DNA of 64,000 nucleotides from positions 1 through 64,000 of the forward strand of contig CAUZEA010000017.1 of the NCBI GenBank assembly GCA_963578605.1, in the 5' to 3' direction. This DNA is from JAKVCB01 sp963578605 (GTDB lineage Bacteria; Planctomycetota; Planctomycetia; Pirellulales; Lacipirellulaceae). Positions 1 through 8,949 of the stretch are shown here, piece by piece. The stretch's first letter is position 1, and the number at the start of each line of letters is the position of its first letter. A model generated the notes under the pieces. It saw only the letters and a program-made list of their open reading frames with translations. It did no database searches and was not told the DNA's origin. The position numbers and the translations under genes were made by a program.

Positions 1-1905
1 GTGAACCCGCCCCGTGACCGGATGGATCAATTCAGGCAGGGCATCGACATAGGTGTTTTTCAGCTTCGAGTACTGGCGATGTTCAATGATCTTGGCTGGC
101 AGTGGGTGGAGGTTGCTGAGTTCCTCCAAAACGCCGGCGTCGGTGCTCGGCCCGGTTTTTGCCTTCCTGATCACGGGCAGGTTCATCTCGTGAAAAAGCA
201 CGTTTGCCAACTGCTTGGGAGAGGCGATGTTGAGCGGGTGCCCGGCCAGTTCTTCGATCTCAACCGCCAGTTCTTTAATGCGTTGACCGTACCTTGTGCT
301 CAATTCGGCAAGGCGGTCTTTGTCGACACGAATGCCGTTGTACTCCAGTTCCACAAGCACCTCGACCAGGGGAATCTCCAGGTCCCGGTTCAAGGCGTCA
401 AGACTTTTCTCTGCGAGTTGCGCCGCGAGCAGCGGGTGGAGTTGCAGTGGTACGTCGGCATCTTCGGCCGCATAGGGACCGACTTCAGCAATCGGGACGT
501 CGTCCATGCGTTTTTGCTCTTTACCGCTGCCGATTAACGTGTCGATTTTCGTGGTGTTGTGGTTTAAATATCGTTTGGCGAGTTCATCCAGGTTGTGATT
601 CCGTTGCCCTGCGTCAAGCAAATAACTGGCCACCATCGAATCAAAGGTAATTCCTGCCAACTCGATCCCGGCCGATCGGAGGACAACCATGTCATATTTA
701 AGGTTCTGCCCGATTTTTCCAACGGCTCGATTTTCCAGCACGGGTCGCAGTCGAGCGAGCGTGTCGTCGGGATTCAGTTGTGGATCGCCCGCAGGACCCC
801 GGACCGGCAGGTAATAGGCCTCGCCAGGTTTCCAGGCGAAGGAGTAACCAACGATTTCCGCACACCGCGGATTAATATCGGTCGTTTCTGTATCGAGCGA
901 AACAAGCTCTTGTTGCGAAAGCTGGGCGAGAAAGCTGTCAAATTTAGCCGGCGTATCGACAATACGATAATCGGTTTTCCATTCGGCCACAGGGATCGAC
1001 AGGCCAGTTTCCCCGAGTTGGGAAAATCGCTCGCTAAGGGTTCGAAATCCCAAGTCTATACTCAGTTGCATCAGCAGCTGCGAGTCAAAACCACCAATTT
1101 GGCTCGCTTCCCAGTCAGGGTTGACGGGGACTTGATCGTCCAGCTTGACCAGCTGGCGGGACAACAAAGCTTGGTCCCGCCCTTCTTGGAGATTTCGACT
1201 TCTTTTTTTGCCTTTGACCTCGGCGGCATGACTGAGCACGTTTTCGAGCGAGTCGTAGGTTGCCAGGAGTTCCTGGGCGATCTTCGGTCCGATCAGCGGA
1301 ACCCCCGGGACGTTGTCAACCTTATCGCCGACGAGGGCCTGAAAGTCGACCACCTGATCGGGGCGAATACCCCAGTCTTCTGCAAGCTGCTCCGCGTCAA
1401 ACGTGGTGTTTTTGCGAATGTTGTAAATCGAGACGCGATCGGTAATGAGTTGCCGGCAGTCCTTGTCACCAGTGACCAGGAAGCAGTTGGCGTGTGAGTC
1501 ATTACAAATCCGCGCCAGCGTAGCGAGGACGTCATCTGCCTCGTATCCGGGGGCCGAAAGAATCGGCACCGCCAACGCCCCCAGGAGGTGCTGGATTTTG
1601 GGAATCTGCACGACAAGATCTTGGGGCATTTCCCCTCGATTTGCCTTGTAATCGTCATAGATTTGGTGGCGGAATGTCAGTCCCGGAAGGTCAAATGCAC
1701 AAATCAGGGCGTCAGGCTGCTTATTCTCAATCAGGTAGAGTATGTCACGCGCGAACCCATAGACGGCCGCAACGGGTTCACCGCGGGGACTGGTCATTTC
1801 AGGCAGGGCGTGAAATACCTGAAAGATCAGCGAATAGGCGTCCACGACGTAGACCGTCCAGTCGCGAATCGACGGGGGGGCGGAAGTAGCGACCGTACCG
1901 CTCAT
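1..1905 (-). CDS. polA: DNA polymerase I, 5' part of gene (runs off left edge)
   Basis: Read leftward, 635 codons are visible and the gene continues beyond position 1. The start is the ATG at 1903-1905; no strong ribosome binding site precedes it. Three regions can be seen. Residues about 15-290 form the 5'-3' nuclease with conserved acidic motifs GYEADD, TGDKD and GDKVDNVPGV. Residues about 325-490 form a 3'-5' exonuclease with DTET at about 335, NLKYD at about 402 and YAAEDAD at about 478, so proofreading residues look intact. After about 500 the polymerase thumb begins. The palm and fingers lie outside the window. The role is Okazaki fragment processing and repair synthesis. A second, unrelated family A polymerase lies at 50302-52095. 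Confidence 0.95.
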   Translation of the reverse strand, partial: MSGTVATSAPPSIRDWTVYVVDAYSLIFQVFHALPEMTSPRGEPVAAVYGFARDILYLIENKQPDALICAFDLPGLTFRHQIYDDYKANRGEMPQDLVVQIPKIQHLLGALAVPILSAPGYEADDVLATLARICNDSHANCFLVTGDKDCRQLITDRVSIYNIRKNTTFDAEQLAEDWGIRPDQVVDFQALVGDKVDNVPGVPLIGPKIAQELLATYDSLENVLSHAAEVKGKKRSRNLQEGRDQALLSRQLVKLDDQVPVNPDWEASQIGGFDSQLLMQLSIDLGFRTLSERFSQLGETGLSIPVAEWKTDYRIVDTPAKFDSFLAQLSQQELVSLDTETTDINPRCAEIVGYSFAWKPGEAYYLPVRGPAGDPQLNPDDTLARLRPVLENRAVGKIGQNLKYDMVVLRSAGIELAGITFDSMVASYLLDAGQRNHNLDELAKRYLNHNTTKIDTLIGSGKEQKRMDDVPIAEVGPYAAEDADVPLQLHPLLAAQLAEKSLDALNRDLEIPLVEVLVELEYNGIRVDKDRLAELSTRYGQRIKELAVEIEELAGHPLNIASPKQLANVLFHEMNLPVIRKAKTGPSTDAGVLEELSNLHPLPAKIIEHRQYSKLKNTYVDALPELIHPVTGRVH

Positions 1906-2276
1906 AGCAGTTAAGGCTGGGCGTGAGGGGATAAATCAACCGGTTGTCCCTATCGTAACGAGTTCGTTGACAGCCAGTAATCCCCTAATTATGCTGCACT
2001 TAGGTCAATTTTTGTGGGCCGGTCGTACGTCGTCCAGGACGTCCTCCGTTTTGTGGCGACGAACTCGGAACTGCCGGAATCGACCACCAGGTTTGACCTC
2101 AGTTCAGGGCGTTTTTCACCCGAGAACCGACATGCCTGGTAAGGTGGGGTAAACGCGCAGGTTTACTGAACCGGCAACTAGGCTGCAATAGCCGTCCACC
2201 TGGCAATCGAATTGAGTCTTAGCCCGTTGGTCGGTCGTCGACCCCATTGCTACGGAAAAAAGATAAGAGGTGATTT
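1906..2276. other. Intergenic region upstream of coiled-coil gene
   Basis: No gene is supported here. It separates the divergent polA and coiled-coil genes and so should hold promoters for both. It contains the inverted repeat GTAAAC-N6-GTTTAC described separately. Confidence 0.6.
2133..2166. promoter_or_regulatory. Composite motif with inverted repeat GTAAAC-N6-GTTTAC
   Basis: An ATGCC(T/C)GG(T/C)AAGGT-type stretch at 2132-2145 is followed by GTAAAC (2149-2154), six bases and GTTTAC (2161-2166). A related arrangement lies upstream of the two sulfatase-modifying-factor-like genes near 59.26 and 62.06 kb. The palindrome resembles LacI-family operators; no regulator is known. Confidence 0.35.
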
Positions 2277-3683
2277 ATGGCCGCTAGGCAAGACCAGACC
2301 CTTGTCATTGCGTTGATCGTGTTTGTGTGTATTGCGGTAATTGGGCTGGCATGGGGTTACTTGATGTTCAAAAGCTCCGGCGATGCCCACAAGCAAATCA
2401 CAGATCTGCAGCAAAAACTCCAAAATGAAAAGGAAGCGGTTCGTACCAACCAGCAGGAAAACGAATCGTATCGTCGGTACATCGGTCTGGGTGAACACGA
2501 CAACTATGACGTCGTCAAAGAAACCTACGACGAAGATATGGCCAAATATGGCAGCACGTTCGATGAGAGCCGCCACAATTACCGCGATATCTTGGGAATT
2601 ATCTACGAGGAAAACGAAAAGATTGCGTTGCGCGAGGCCGATGCGAAAGAGCAGTTGCGCCAGCTCAAAGAGCGTTTGCTTGCCGTCGAAAACGAAAAAG
2701 AGCAACAAGTCCAACAATACCAGGCTCAGATGAAAAAGGCAGAGACCGATGCTGCCAGCCAGCGCAAATCGTTCGCCGAAGATCGCAGCAAGCTGGAGAC
2801 CACCAAGCAAGAACTGACGGTCAGCATGAATGAACAGAAGCAGTACTACCAGAAAGAAAAGAAACAACTCGATACGAAAATTGAAGAGCTGACCACCCGA
2901 CTGGACAACAGCGAAAGAGCTAAGAAAAAACTGCTGGATGAGCGGGCAAAAGGGGCCGAGAGTTTTGAAGTTCCAGATGGTCTCGTGTCATGGGTCAATC
3001 AAAATAGAACGATTTGGATCAATCTCGGTGCCGCCGATGCGCTTCGTCCCCAGGTCACCTTTAGCGTTTACGATGCGACGCTCAGCGATCCGGCAAAGGC
3101 AGGAAAAAAAGGCAGCATTGAAGTAACCCGGATTCTTGGTGATCACATTGCCGAAGCGCGCGTTACCAGTGATAACCTGATCGATCCCATCCTCTCGGGT
3201 GATCATGTCTACAGCCAGGTTTGGCACCGAGGAAAGAAGCTCCGGTTTGCACTTACCGGATTTATCGACATCGATGACGACGGCACCAACGACGTTGACA
3301 AAGCGATTGAACTGATCGAATTCAACGGCGGCGAGGTCGATTCCTACCTCGACAAGGACGGGGCGCTGAAGGGTGATATGACTATCGATACGCGTTATCT
3401 TGTGCTCGGGGAGTTTCCCGAAGATTCCCTCAAAGCAGCTTTCCGGGAGGGTTGGAGCCGGATGACCAAGGAGGCTGACGACAAGGGGGTTGAGGAAATT
3501 ACGCTGGTCGAGTTTCTCAATCGAATGGGGTACACGCCAGATGAACGGACTGTGAAATTGGGAGTTGGGGCTCGGTCCGGTGATTTTGTCGCTTCCCCAG
3601 ATCAGCTCGAAATTTCGCCGAACTCCAATCGTTTTCGACCACGAAGGACCCCCTATCGCCTTCCAGGGAAGGTGCCGTACTAG
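2277..3683 (+). CDS. Membrane-anchored coiled-coil protein of unknown function
   Basis: The protein has 468 residues. Residues about 9-29 form one transmembrane helix near the N terminus, followed by a long charged coiled coil (about 35-225, rich in K, E and Q). The C-terminal part (about 230-468) is globular. A segment at about 321-355 (LRFALTGFID followed by KAIELIEFNGGEV) resembles the start of a BRCT fold, as in NAD-dependent DNA ligases, but this is a weak visual similarity. The tail is rich in R and P. An AGAGGTG ribosome binding site sits eight bases before the ATG. I do not recognise a named family; a role in envelope organisation or protein scaffolding is only a guess from the architecture. 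Confidence 0.85.
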   Translation: MAARQDQTLVIALIVFVCIAVIGLAWGYLMFKSSGDAHKQITDLQQKLQNEKEAVRTNQQENESYRRYIGLGEHDNYDVVKETYDEDMAKYGSTFDESRHNYRDILGIIYEENEKIALREADAKEQLRQLKERLLAVENEKEQQVQQYQAQMKKAETDAASQRKSFAEDRSKLETTKQELTVSMNEQKQYYQKEKKQLDTKIEELTTRLDNSERAKKKLLDERAKGAESFEVPDGLVSWVNQNRTIWINLGAADALRPQVTFSVYDATLSDPAKAGKKGSIEVTRILGDHIAEARVTSDNLIDPILSGDHVYSQVWHRGKKLRFALTGFIDIDDDGTNDVDKAIELIEFNGGEVDSYLDKDGALKGDMTIDTRYLVLGEFPEDSLKAAFREGWSRMTKEADDKGVEEITLVEFLNRMGYTPDERTVKLGVGARSGDFVASPDQLEISPNSNRFRPRRTPYRLPGKVPY

Positions 3684-4016
3684 GCGGGTGCCTCGGTCGG
3701 GCTTTGAAAGTAGCCTGTCTGGTTGCTTGTGGTTACTTGCTGCTGTGGTGGTTTCTTGCTGGTTTCTTGGCATCCTCGGGCGTTCACCGGCCCCGCTGTG
3801 CCAAACCAGGTGCGTTGGCAGCAGGCCCCGCTCGGTCACCGGTTCTGTCACGACCTCCGCCCAGGACCCACAAAACACCGACCCTTGCAACAGAGACCGG
3901 TGTTGGTGATACCTTGCGAAGCACCATCGTAGAAGCGAAAATAGGCTGCGTTTGATATTGGTAAGCAGTGTCGCGGCCAGTTTGGCCCCCCAGTCGGGGT
4001 GAACGAGGATCCCACT
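3684..4016. other. Intergenic region, nothing recognised
   Basis: The stretch has short overlapping reading frames in several frames without ribosome binding sites or protein-like composition. I see no RNA gene or repeat in it. Confidence 0.5.
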
Positions 4017-4280
4017 ATGAGTTCCAAGCATTGCGTCGGGCAGGTATTTGAACGGGAGTTTCTTCCGTTGCGGGCCAGAATCCTGGAAATTGCAGCGGCC
4101 CTCGATCGGGTTGGGCGGGCCGGTTCGATTGGCAACGACGAACCTCGAATGGCACAGCTTCGTGCGGGGTTGAAAGTTCTGCTCGGTTCCGAATCGGACC
4201 GTGCCCAGGAGGTACAGCTCATTTTCAGTCGTAAGTATCACGAGGATTGGAGGAGTGAATTTCGGCTCGATAAAAAGTAA
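4017..4280 (+). CDS. Small hypothetical protein upstream of TatD-like hydrolase
   Basis: The protein has 87 residues and is probably cytoplasmic and mainly helical. I chose the ATG at 4017 because GAGG lies eight bases upstream; an in-frame GTG at 3999 is an alternative. There is no signal peptide or recognised motif; an internal stretch EFLPLRARILEIAAALDR looks like an amphipathic helix. It lies 137 bases before the TatD-like gene in the same direction, so the two may be functionally linked. I do not recognise the family. Confidence 0.65.
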   Translation: MSSKHCVGQVFEREFLPLRARILEIAAALDRVGRAGSIGNDEPRMAQLRAGLKVLLGSESDRAQEVQLIFSRKYHEDWRSEFRLDKK

Positions 4281-4417
4281 ACCGAGTCAGCCGGATCGCC
4301 GGTGGTTGGCCCGTTTTTCTCAATAGCACCATACCAACGAGACCTGCCCGCTCAATGTTGCTTGGATGACCGTGACCGGTCCCATCAAACTTTTCGAACT
4401 CACGCCGCACAACGCTT

Positions 4418-5230
4418 ATGTACTATCTTGATCCCCATATTCACATGGTTTCGCGGACCACCGACGATTACGAAAATCTCGCGAAGATGGGCTGTGTAGG
4501 GCTTAGCGAGCCGGCGTTTTGGGCTGGGTACGATCGAGGAAGTGTGGATGGCTTTCGGGACTATTTCGAGCAGCTAACCTCCTTTGAGCCCAAGCGAGCC
4601 GCTGCTTATGGGATACAGCACTACACCTGGCTTTGTATTAACGCCAAAGAGGCTGAGAACGTTTCCCTCTCGCGCGAGGTGATTGCAATGATTCCGGAGT
4701 TTCTCGATCGTCCTGGTGTGCTGGGGATCGGTGAAATTGGTCTCAATAAAAACACCCCCAATGAAGTGACGGTTTTCTTGGAGCATCTTGATCTGGCCAT
4801 GAAAACGGAGGAGCAAATCCTTATCCATACGCCGCACCTGGAAGATAAATACCAAGGAACGCGAATGATCCTCGATATGCTGATCGACGATCGCCGGATC
4901 GATCGTAACCGGGTCCTGGTCGATCATGTCGAGGAGCACACGGTTCGGCACGTGCTGGAAGCCGGTTTTTGGGCCGGCATGACACTTTACCCTGTCAGCA
5001 AGTGTACTCCCGAGCGGGCAGCCGACATTGTCGAGATGGTTGGCGCCGACCGCCTGCTGGTGAATTCAGCTGGGGACTGGGGACCTTCGAAACCAACGGC
5101 GGTGCCCGACTTCATTCTCGAAATGCGACGTCGTGGTCATGCCGAAGGCTTGATCCGCAAGATCGTTTACGAAAACCCTCTCGAATTCTTTGGGCAAAGT
5201 CAAAATTTCAATTTCCGCCATCCCGAGTAG
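4418..5230 (+). CDS. TatD family metal-dependent hydrolase (EboB-like)
   Basis: The 270-residue protein has the metal ligands of the TatD amidohydrolase group in order: H-x-H (DPHIHM, residues 6-9), E in GIGEIG (about 105), H in LIHTPH (about 130), H in VDHVEE (about 168) and D in SAGDWG (about 217). The N-terminal phrase DPHIHMVSRTTDDY and PAFWAGY fit the TatD subgroup that includes EboB of the ebo gene clusters, rather than the DNase TatD itself. The predicted fold is a TIM barrel with a two-metal centre. No other ebo genes are seen beside it, so the substrate cannot be named. Confidence 0.88.
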   Translation: MYYLDPHIHMVSRTTDDYENLAKMGCVGLSEPAFWAGYDRGSVDGFRDYFEQLTSFEPKRAAAYGIQHYTWLCINAKEAENVSLSREVIAMIPEFLDRPGVLGIGEIGLNKNTPNEVTVFLEHLDLAMKTEEQILIHTPHLEDKYQGTRMILDMLIDDRRIDRNRVLVDHVEEHTVRHVLEAGFWAGMTLYPVSKCTPERAADIVEMVGADRLLVNSAGDWGPSKPTAVPDFILEMRRRGHAEGLIRKIVYENPLEFFGQSQNFNFRHPE

Positions 5231-5374
5231 ATTGGGTCCTAGGAGCAGCCGTTGCAGTTGACTCGGGCAACGGTCGAAGAAGTGCCAGGCCTTGTGCATG
5301 GCAACGGTCTGGTGATTGGAATGGAGACCGCTCCGCTCGGTTTTTTGCCTGCCAGTAGCGGCGGTTTTAAACCG

Positions 5375-5722
5375 TTACCGCTTCGAGTGATAGCCGACCA
5401 GTCGCAAGTGCTCGTCAACGCGCTCGAGGTGGTTTCCCTGGATTTCGATGACGTCGCCCTTAACCGTCCCGCCAGCGCCACACCACGATTTCAATTCGGT
5501 GACGAGCCGGGCCAGGTCGTTGCCATCGGCCCGCAGTCCCCGGATCACCGTCACCGATTTTCCTTTTTTGCGCCTTTCGAGGGAGAGACGTGCGGTTTGC
5601 AAAGCCGGGGGAATTGGTTGCACCTCGGCCGGTGTGGATGAGCAGGTGCAGTCTTCCTCAATCGCTCCGCATTGACCACAGCTGGGTGGTTGGTCGAACG
5701 GAGTTCCCGCAAAAAGTCGCAT
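5375..5722 (-). CDS. SUI1/YciH family translation factor
   Basis: The C-terminal half (about residues 45-115) has the SUI1/eIF1 signature: KGKSVTVIRGL, then LKSWCGAGGTVK and IEIQGNHLERV. The N-terminal part has four cysteines (CGQCGAIEEDCTC), suggesting a small zinc-binding knuckle. The ATG at 5722 gives MRLFAGTPFDQPP; an upstream TTG at 5767 would add 15 residues and cannot be excluded. Proteins of this family assist start-codon selection in archaea and eukaryotes; the role of the bacterial YciH type is less clear. It is convergent with the TatD-like gene. Confidence 0.88.
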   Translation of the reverse strand: MRLFAGTPFDQPPSCGQCGAIEEDCTCSSTPAEVQPIPPALQTARLSLERRKKGKSVTVIRGLRADGNDLARLVTELKSWCGAGGTVKGDVIEIQGNHLERVDEHLRLVGYHSKR

Positions 5723-5871
5723 CGGTTCATCCGGGTAGGGGGCTGTGACGTGGTGGTGGATTGTCAACCATCAAGTGGCAACGACCTGTCAGCACAACGA
5801 TGACTAGCGCGGTTCGGGGTGCGTTGGCTTGTTTGCCGCGTACTGTTGCGTGGCAGGTCGGTTAAGTGTTT

Positions 5872-6090
5872 TTAGGGTTCCGTGGGATCGAGCTCAACCG
5901 GGAACGATTCTCCCTGAACTTCTACCTGGTCGGCCTCGGTTAATTTTCGCCTTCTGCGTAACTCGACCTCGCCGTTGACCCGCACGCTACCATTCTGAAT
6001 GAGTTGCTTCGCTTGCCCACCGGTATTAGTAATTCCGATGAGCTTCAGGAATTGATCGAGGTTGATCGTCGTTGAGCGGTTGCTGTCCAT
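5872..6090 (-). CDS. S4 domain RNA-binding protein
   Basis: The protein has 72 residues and consists almost wholly of one S4 RNA-binding domain: INLDQFLKLIGITNTGGQAK, then LIQNGSVRVNGEVELRRRRK. This matches the small free-standing S4 proteins of the YbcJ/YaaA type. The ATG at 6090 is preferred over an upstream TTG at 6114 because it starts just before the domain. It lies between the SUI1 gene and the desaturase in the same direction. Binding to structured RNA is expected; the target is unknown. Confidence 0.85.
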   Translation of the reverse strand: MDSNRSTTINLDQFLKLIGITNTGGQAKQLIQNGSVRVNGEVELRRRRKLTEADQVEVQGESFPVELDPTEP

Positions 6091-6213
6091 TAAGCCATTG
6101 ACGAAAATTCGCAAATTGGAAAATTATGCAGCTTGTGATTCGCCTGCTGCACCAACACCACAATTCAACGGGCGATGGCCCGCAGCCCAGGGCAACAGGT
6201 CCTGGTCGTGTTG

Positions 6214-7398
6214 CTATGATTCGCCAGCCAAATGATCGCAAGCAACGGCGATGGCACCAACCTGGTCTGAAGTCGACCGACGGATATCACTTTGGTCGGT
6301 ACCCGCAGACGCCCCGCGCAAATAATGGCGAGACGGTGCCGCCAGTACATCCAGGACAGTGGGGTTTTGCTGGTTGTTGGTGGCCTTGAAGAAAAACCCG
6401 TCGCAGATCACAACATTCTCGCGGTAGGGTGGGTATTTCATCATCAGTTGATGGGCTTGGACCATTTTGTGCCAGGGAATGGTCGGGAACATGTGATGAA
6501 GGATGTGGTTTCGCTCGCTGAACGGAAAGAAAATTTCCCGTTCCAGCCAGTATCCTTCGTACACACGGCTGTTGGTAAAGTCGCCATTGTCAGGGTAGTT
6601 TCCGTGATGGGCGATCTCCCTGAGGAAGAGTGCCACTGGATAAAACGTGATCATGGGGATAATCCAGAAGAGAGCGTATCCCGCCCACCAATCGGTGAGA
6701 GCCAGGACCGTAATCAACACCGTGTAATAGCAGAACCGCATCACGGTGACGGTCGTGCTACCGAGGGAGTCCTGATCGGGGACCTTCGAACCATTCATTC
6801 GCCGTGCAACATACAAGGCACGACCTTTCAGGTAACTGTACACTTTGTGCGGAAGCGTTTGCAGTACAACGTATTCCCACCAGAAACGCCACTTCGGAAC
6901 CGGGAAATTCCGCGGGTGGTGACTCAACAAACGGTGCAAGTCAGGGTCTTTTTCCGGATTGTTGACATGGCGGTGATGGCCCCAATGCCCAATGCGGTAA
7001 TTGCTGATCACGCCAAAGAATGGAAAGGTAATCAGGAGATTGGCAACAACGTCGTTGAGGACCCTGTTCTTGCAAATCGAGTAGTGGCTTGCTTCATGGA
7101 CCAGGCAAGACAGTCGGTTCTGCACCCACCCGCCAATCAGGACAATACTTATCCCGTAAACGGCCAGAGCCCAGCCGAGTGAATAACCGTTTGTTTGCAC
7201 GTAATGATAGAACGATGTGCAACTGATGATGATCACTGCCAGGAAGGCATACTCGCCGACTAGTACCCACCAAATCGAGGTATTGTTCGGTTTGCACAAG
7301 GCCTTGATCTGTGCATACATCTCGCGACGGCCGAGATCTGTGGTGCGATCGAGCGTTGCCGTTGCGGCGGGATTCACACCCAATTTGCTGTGTTGCAT
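6214..7398 (-). CDS. Membrane fatty acid desaturase
   Basis: The 394-residue integral membrane protein carries the three histidine boxes of the desaturase superfamily: HEASHY (about residue 101), HWGHHRH (about 138) and HILHH (about 300). Four to five hydrophobic segments surround them (about 43-65, 75-95, 112-130, 225-262). The di-iron centre built by these boxes introduces a double bond into an acyl chain or modifies a carotenoid or sphingoid lipid; which one cannot be read from the sequence. The C-terminal 60 residues are less conserved in appearance. A weak AGGCGA lies before the ATG at 7398. Confidence 0.92.
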   Translation of the reverse strand: MQHSKLGVNPAATATLDRTTDLGRREMYAQIKALCKPNNTSIWWVLVGEYAFLAVIIISCTSFYHYVQTNGYSLGWALAVYGISIVLIGGWVQNRLSCLVHEASHYSICKNRVLNDVVANLLITFPFFGVISNYRIGHWGHHRHVNNPEKDPDLHRLLSHHPRNFPVPKWRFWWEYVVLQTLPHKVYSYLKGRALYVARRMNGSKVPDQDSLGSTTVTVMRFCYYTVLITVLALTDWWAGYALFWIIPMITFYPVALFLREIAHHGNYPDNGDFTNSRVYEGYWLEREIFFPFSERNHILHHMFPTIPWHKMVQAHQLMMKYPPYRENVVICDGFFFKATNNQQNPTVLDVLAAPSRHYLRGASAGTDQSDIRRSTSDQVGAIAVACDHLAGES

Positions 7399-8221
7399 TC
7401 GCCTGGCTCGCTATTTGCGACGTGTTCTCGGTACAAGCCAGTTCCTTCAGCAGCGGTACTAAAGAGGGTTGGGCTTTGTGTACCGTATCGTAGTTCACTT
7501 TACCCAAACTCACTGGGCCCAAACTCACTGGGCCCAAACTCACTTTGCCCAAACTCACTGGCAGCGCCAAACTTTATCCGATCCAACGTTGGGAGGCTAG
7601 GACCCCAAGTTGGTCAGCCCAATCCAGATACCCCCTTTTTGGGGTAGGAAAGGAAAAAATCTTTATCGAGGTGTGCCCACAACCGGCAAGGCGTTGGAGA
7701 CAGGTAATCTGGGGGTTGGCGTTTGCAGCCGCCTGGCCCTGTTGGATTGGTGGGAAACCGGTGCGAGCAGGGCCTCGGGAGCTATTTTTGCGGGCTTTTT
7801 CAAGGACACTATTTTTGCATTTCTTTTGTTTTTCGTGCAAAAACTGGCCCTGCGTCCAAAAATAAATTCCGGAAGAGGCCGCCCGTTGGCGGTGCCTCTA
7901 GCTAGCCACGGCACGGTGCGCGGTTTGGAACCGCCGAGCGATCTGGGCCCACCGGCGGCGAACGGTCAACCTGGGACAACCGACCATTGCTACCTGCACG
8001 ACGACGCGCTGGCCCGCAGAATACCGGCGAAGTAGACCGATCTTGTTTGCCGTGTCTTTCCAGGCCTCGGCATAGGCGCACGATACCCGTGCCCTGCGAT
8101 TGGGACCACTAGCTACAATCGCACCGCTGGCAGTCAAGCAAGACTTTGGCCACGTCGCACCGGTCCTGCAAGACCGGACAACTCGGCTGCCACGAAATGC
8201 TCCTTTTGGGGGGCGCCCCCT
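7399..8221. other. Long intergenic region, no gene supported
   Basis: About 820 bases between the desaturase and the small secreted CxxC gene. It holds four tandem copies of a 15-base unit near its left end. Short open frames here lack ribosome binding sites and protein-like composition. Confidence 0.55.
7503..7562. repeat. 15-bp tandem repeat, four copies
   Basis: The unit CCCAAACTCACTGGG occurs at 7503-7517 and 7518-7532 exactly, then twice with changes in the last three bases (7533-7547 and 7548-7562). It lies about 105 bases upstream of the desaturase start, in its likely promoter region. Confidence 0.9.
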
Positions 8222-8575
8222 TTACAGCGACGCATGTCCCGCCAGATTGCTGACAGGTTTTTTACCAAGGACTTTACCGGTTTGGCCATCGATCACTACA
8301 GCAACAAGTTCTCCATCAGCCAGGCAGTGAACTTCAACATTAACGCCGTCGTCCAGACGCAACACCGTGGCGTGAACAGCGGTTCCCTTCGTGTTCGCTT
8401 CGGCTAAGGTGGAAGCTGCAGCCAGCGTCATTTTACTTTTGTCCAAGGAACCGGCGAAATATTTTGCGTCTGTGATACACTTACCACAATGCGCGTAAAC
8501 ATTTCGCACCTCAATCGCCGCGACCGCCAAACCCACCAGGGTGATGAAACCAAGAGCTAAATTTTTCCGCGACAT
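8222..8575 (-). CDS. Small secreted protein with CxxC motif
   Basis: The protein has 117 residues. Residues 1-28 form a signal peptide (hydrophobic stretch ALGFITLVGLAVAA, then VYA as likely cleavage region). Directly after it comes HCGKCITDAKYF, a CxxC pair that could bind metal or act as a redox pair. The C-terminal half (VEVHCLADGELVAVVIDG, then TGKVLGKK) looks like a PepSY-type beta strand pair. A near-perfect ribosome binding site TAGGAGGTG precedes the ATG at 8575. Function unknown; a periplasmic metal or redox role is inference only. Confidence 0.8.
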   Translation of the reverse strand: MSRKNLALGFITLVGLAVAAIEVRNVYAHCGKCITDAKYFAGSLDKSKMTLAAASTLAEANTKGTAVHATVLRLDDGVNVEVHCLADGELVAVVIDGQTGKVLGKKPVSNLAGHASL

Positions 8576-8949
8576 CGTGACACCTCCTACAAGTCAAATG
8601 GTATGGGGAACGAAAACAAACGTTTGGTTGGAGACATGAGTACAATCGATTCGGAAGGCACGGTCAAGACGCCCAGCAGACCCCCAAAACATCTTCAAGC
8701 GGAGGTCGTCGTCGAGCCCGCAGGTGAGGCACCGTGTGGGGGATTTGTAACTATTTGCTGGCATTGGGGTTAAGGTCGGAAGAGTTTGGTGGTTTTTGGG
8801 GTCCGCCAAGGCCACGAGCACACAATTTCCAGCGGAGGTTTAGTCTTTCATTGGTGTCCACCACGTGCGGGAGTGCATCGATTCGCCTGCCTGGGAGGCA
8901 ACCTACGAGAAGCAATTCCTATGAAATCGATGAGGAGAGTAAACAGGTT
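8576..8949. other. Intergenic region between divergent secreted-protein genes
   Basis: This 374-base stretch separates the leftward CxxC gene and the rightward DUF3500 gene. A frame open from 8734 runs into the DUF3500 gene but its early part is not protein-like. No other feature is seen. Confidence 0.5.

Noticed and set aside
1..1497. Long rightward open frames over the left edge
   Set aside because: They lie antisense to polA, whose leftward translation has all nuclease and exonuclease motifs.
2988..4241. 417-codon leftward frame
   Set aside because: It is antisense to the coiled-coil gene and its translation has no protein-like pattern or ribosome binding site.
7503..7562. CRISPR array
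   Set aside because: The units are directly adjacent 15-mers without spacers; the same applies to the 12-bp repeats at 40057-40140.
7898..8137. 79-codon leftward frame
   Set aside because: No ribosome binding site, GC-rich composition with open frames in several directions.
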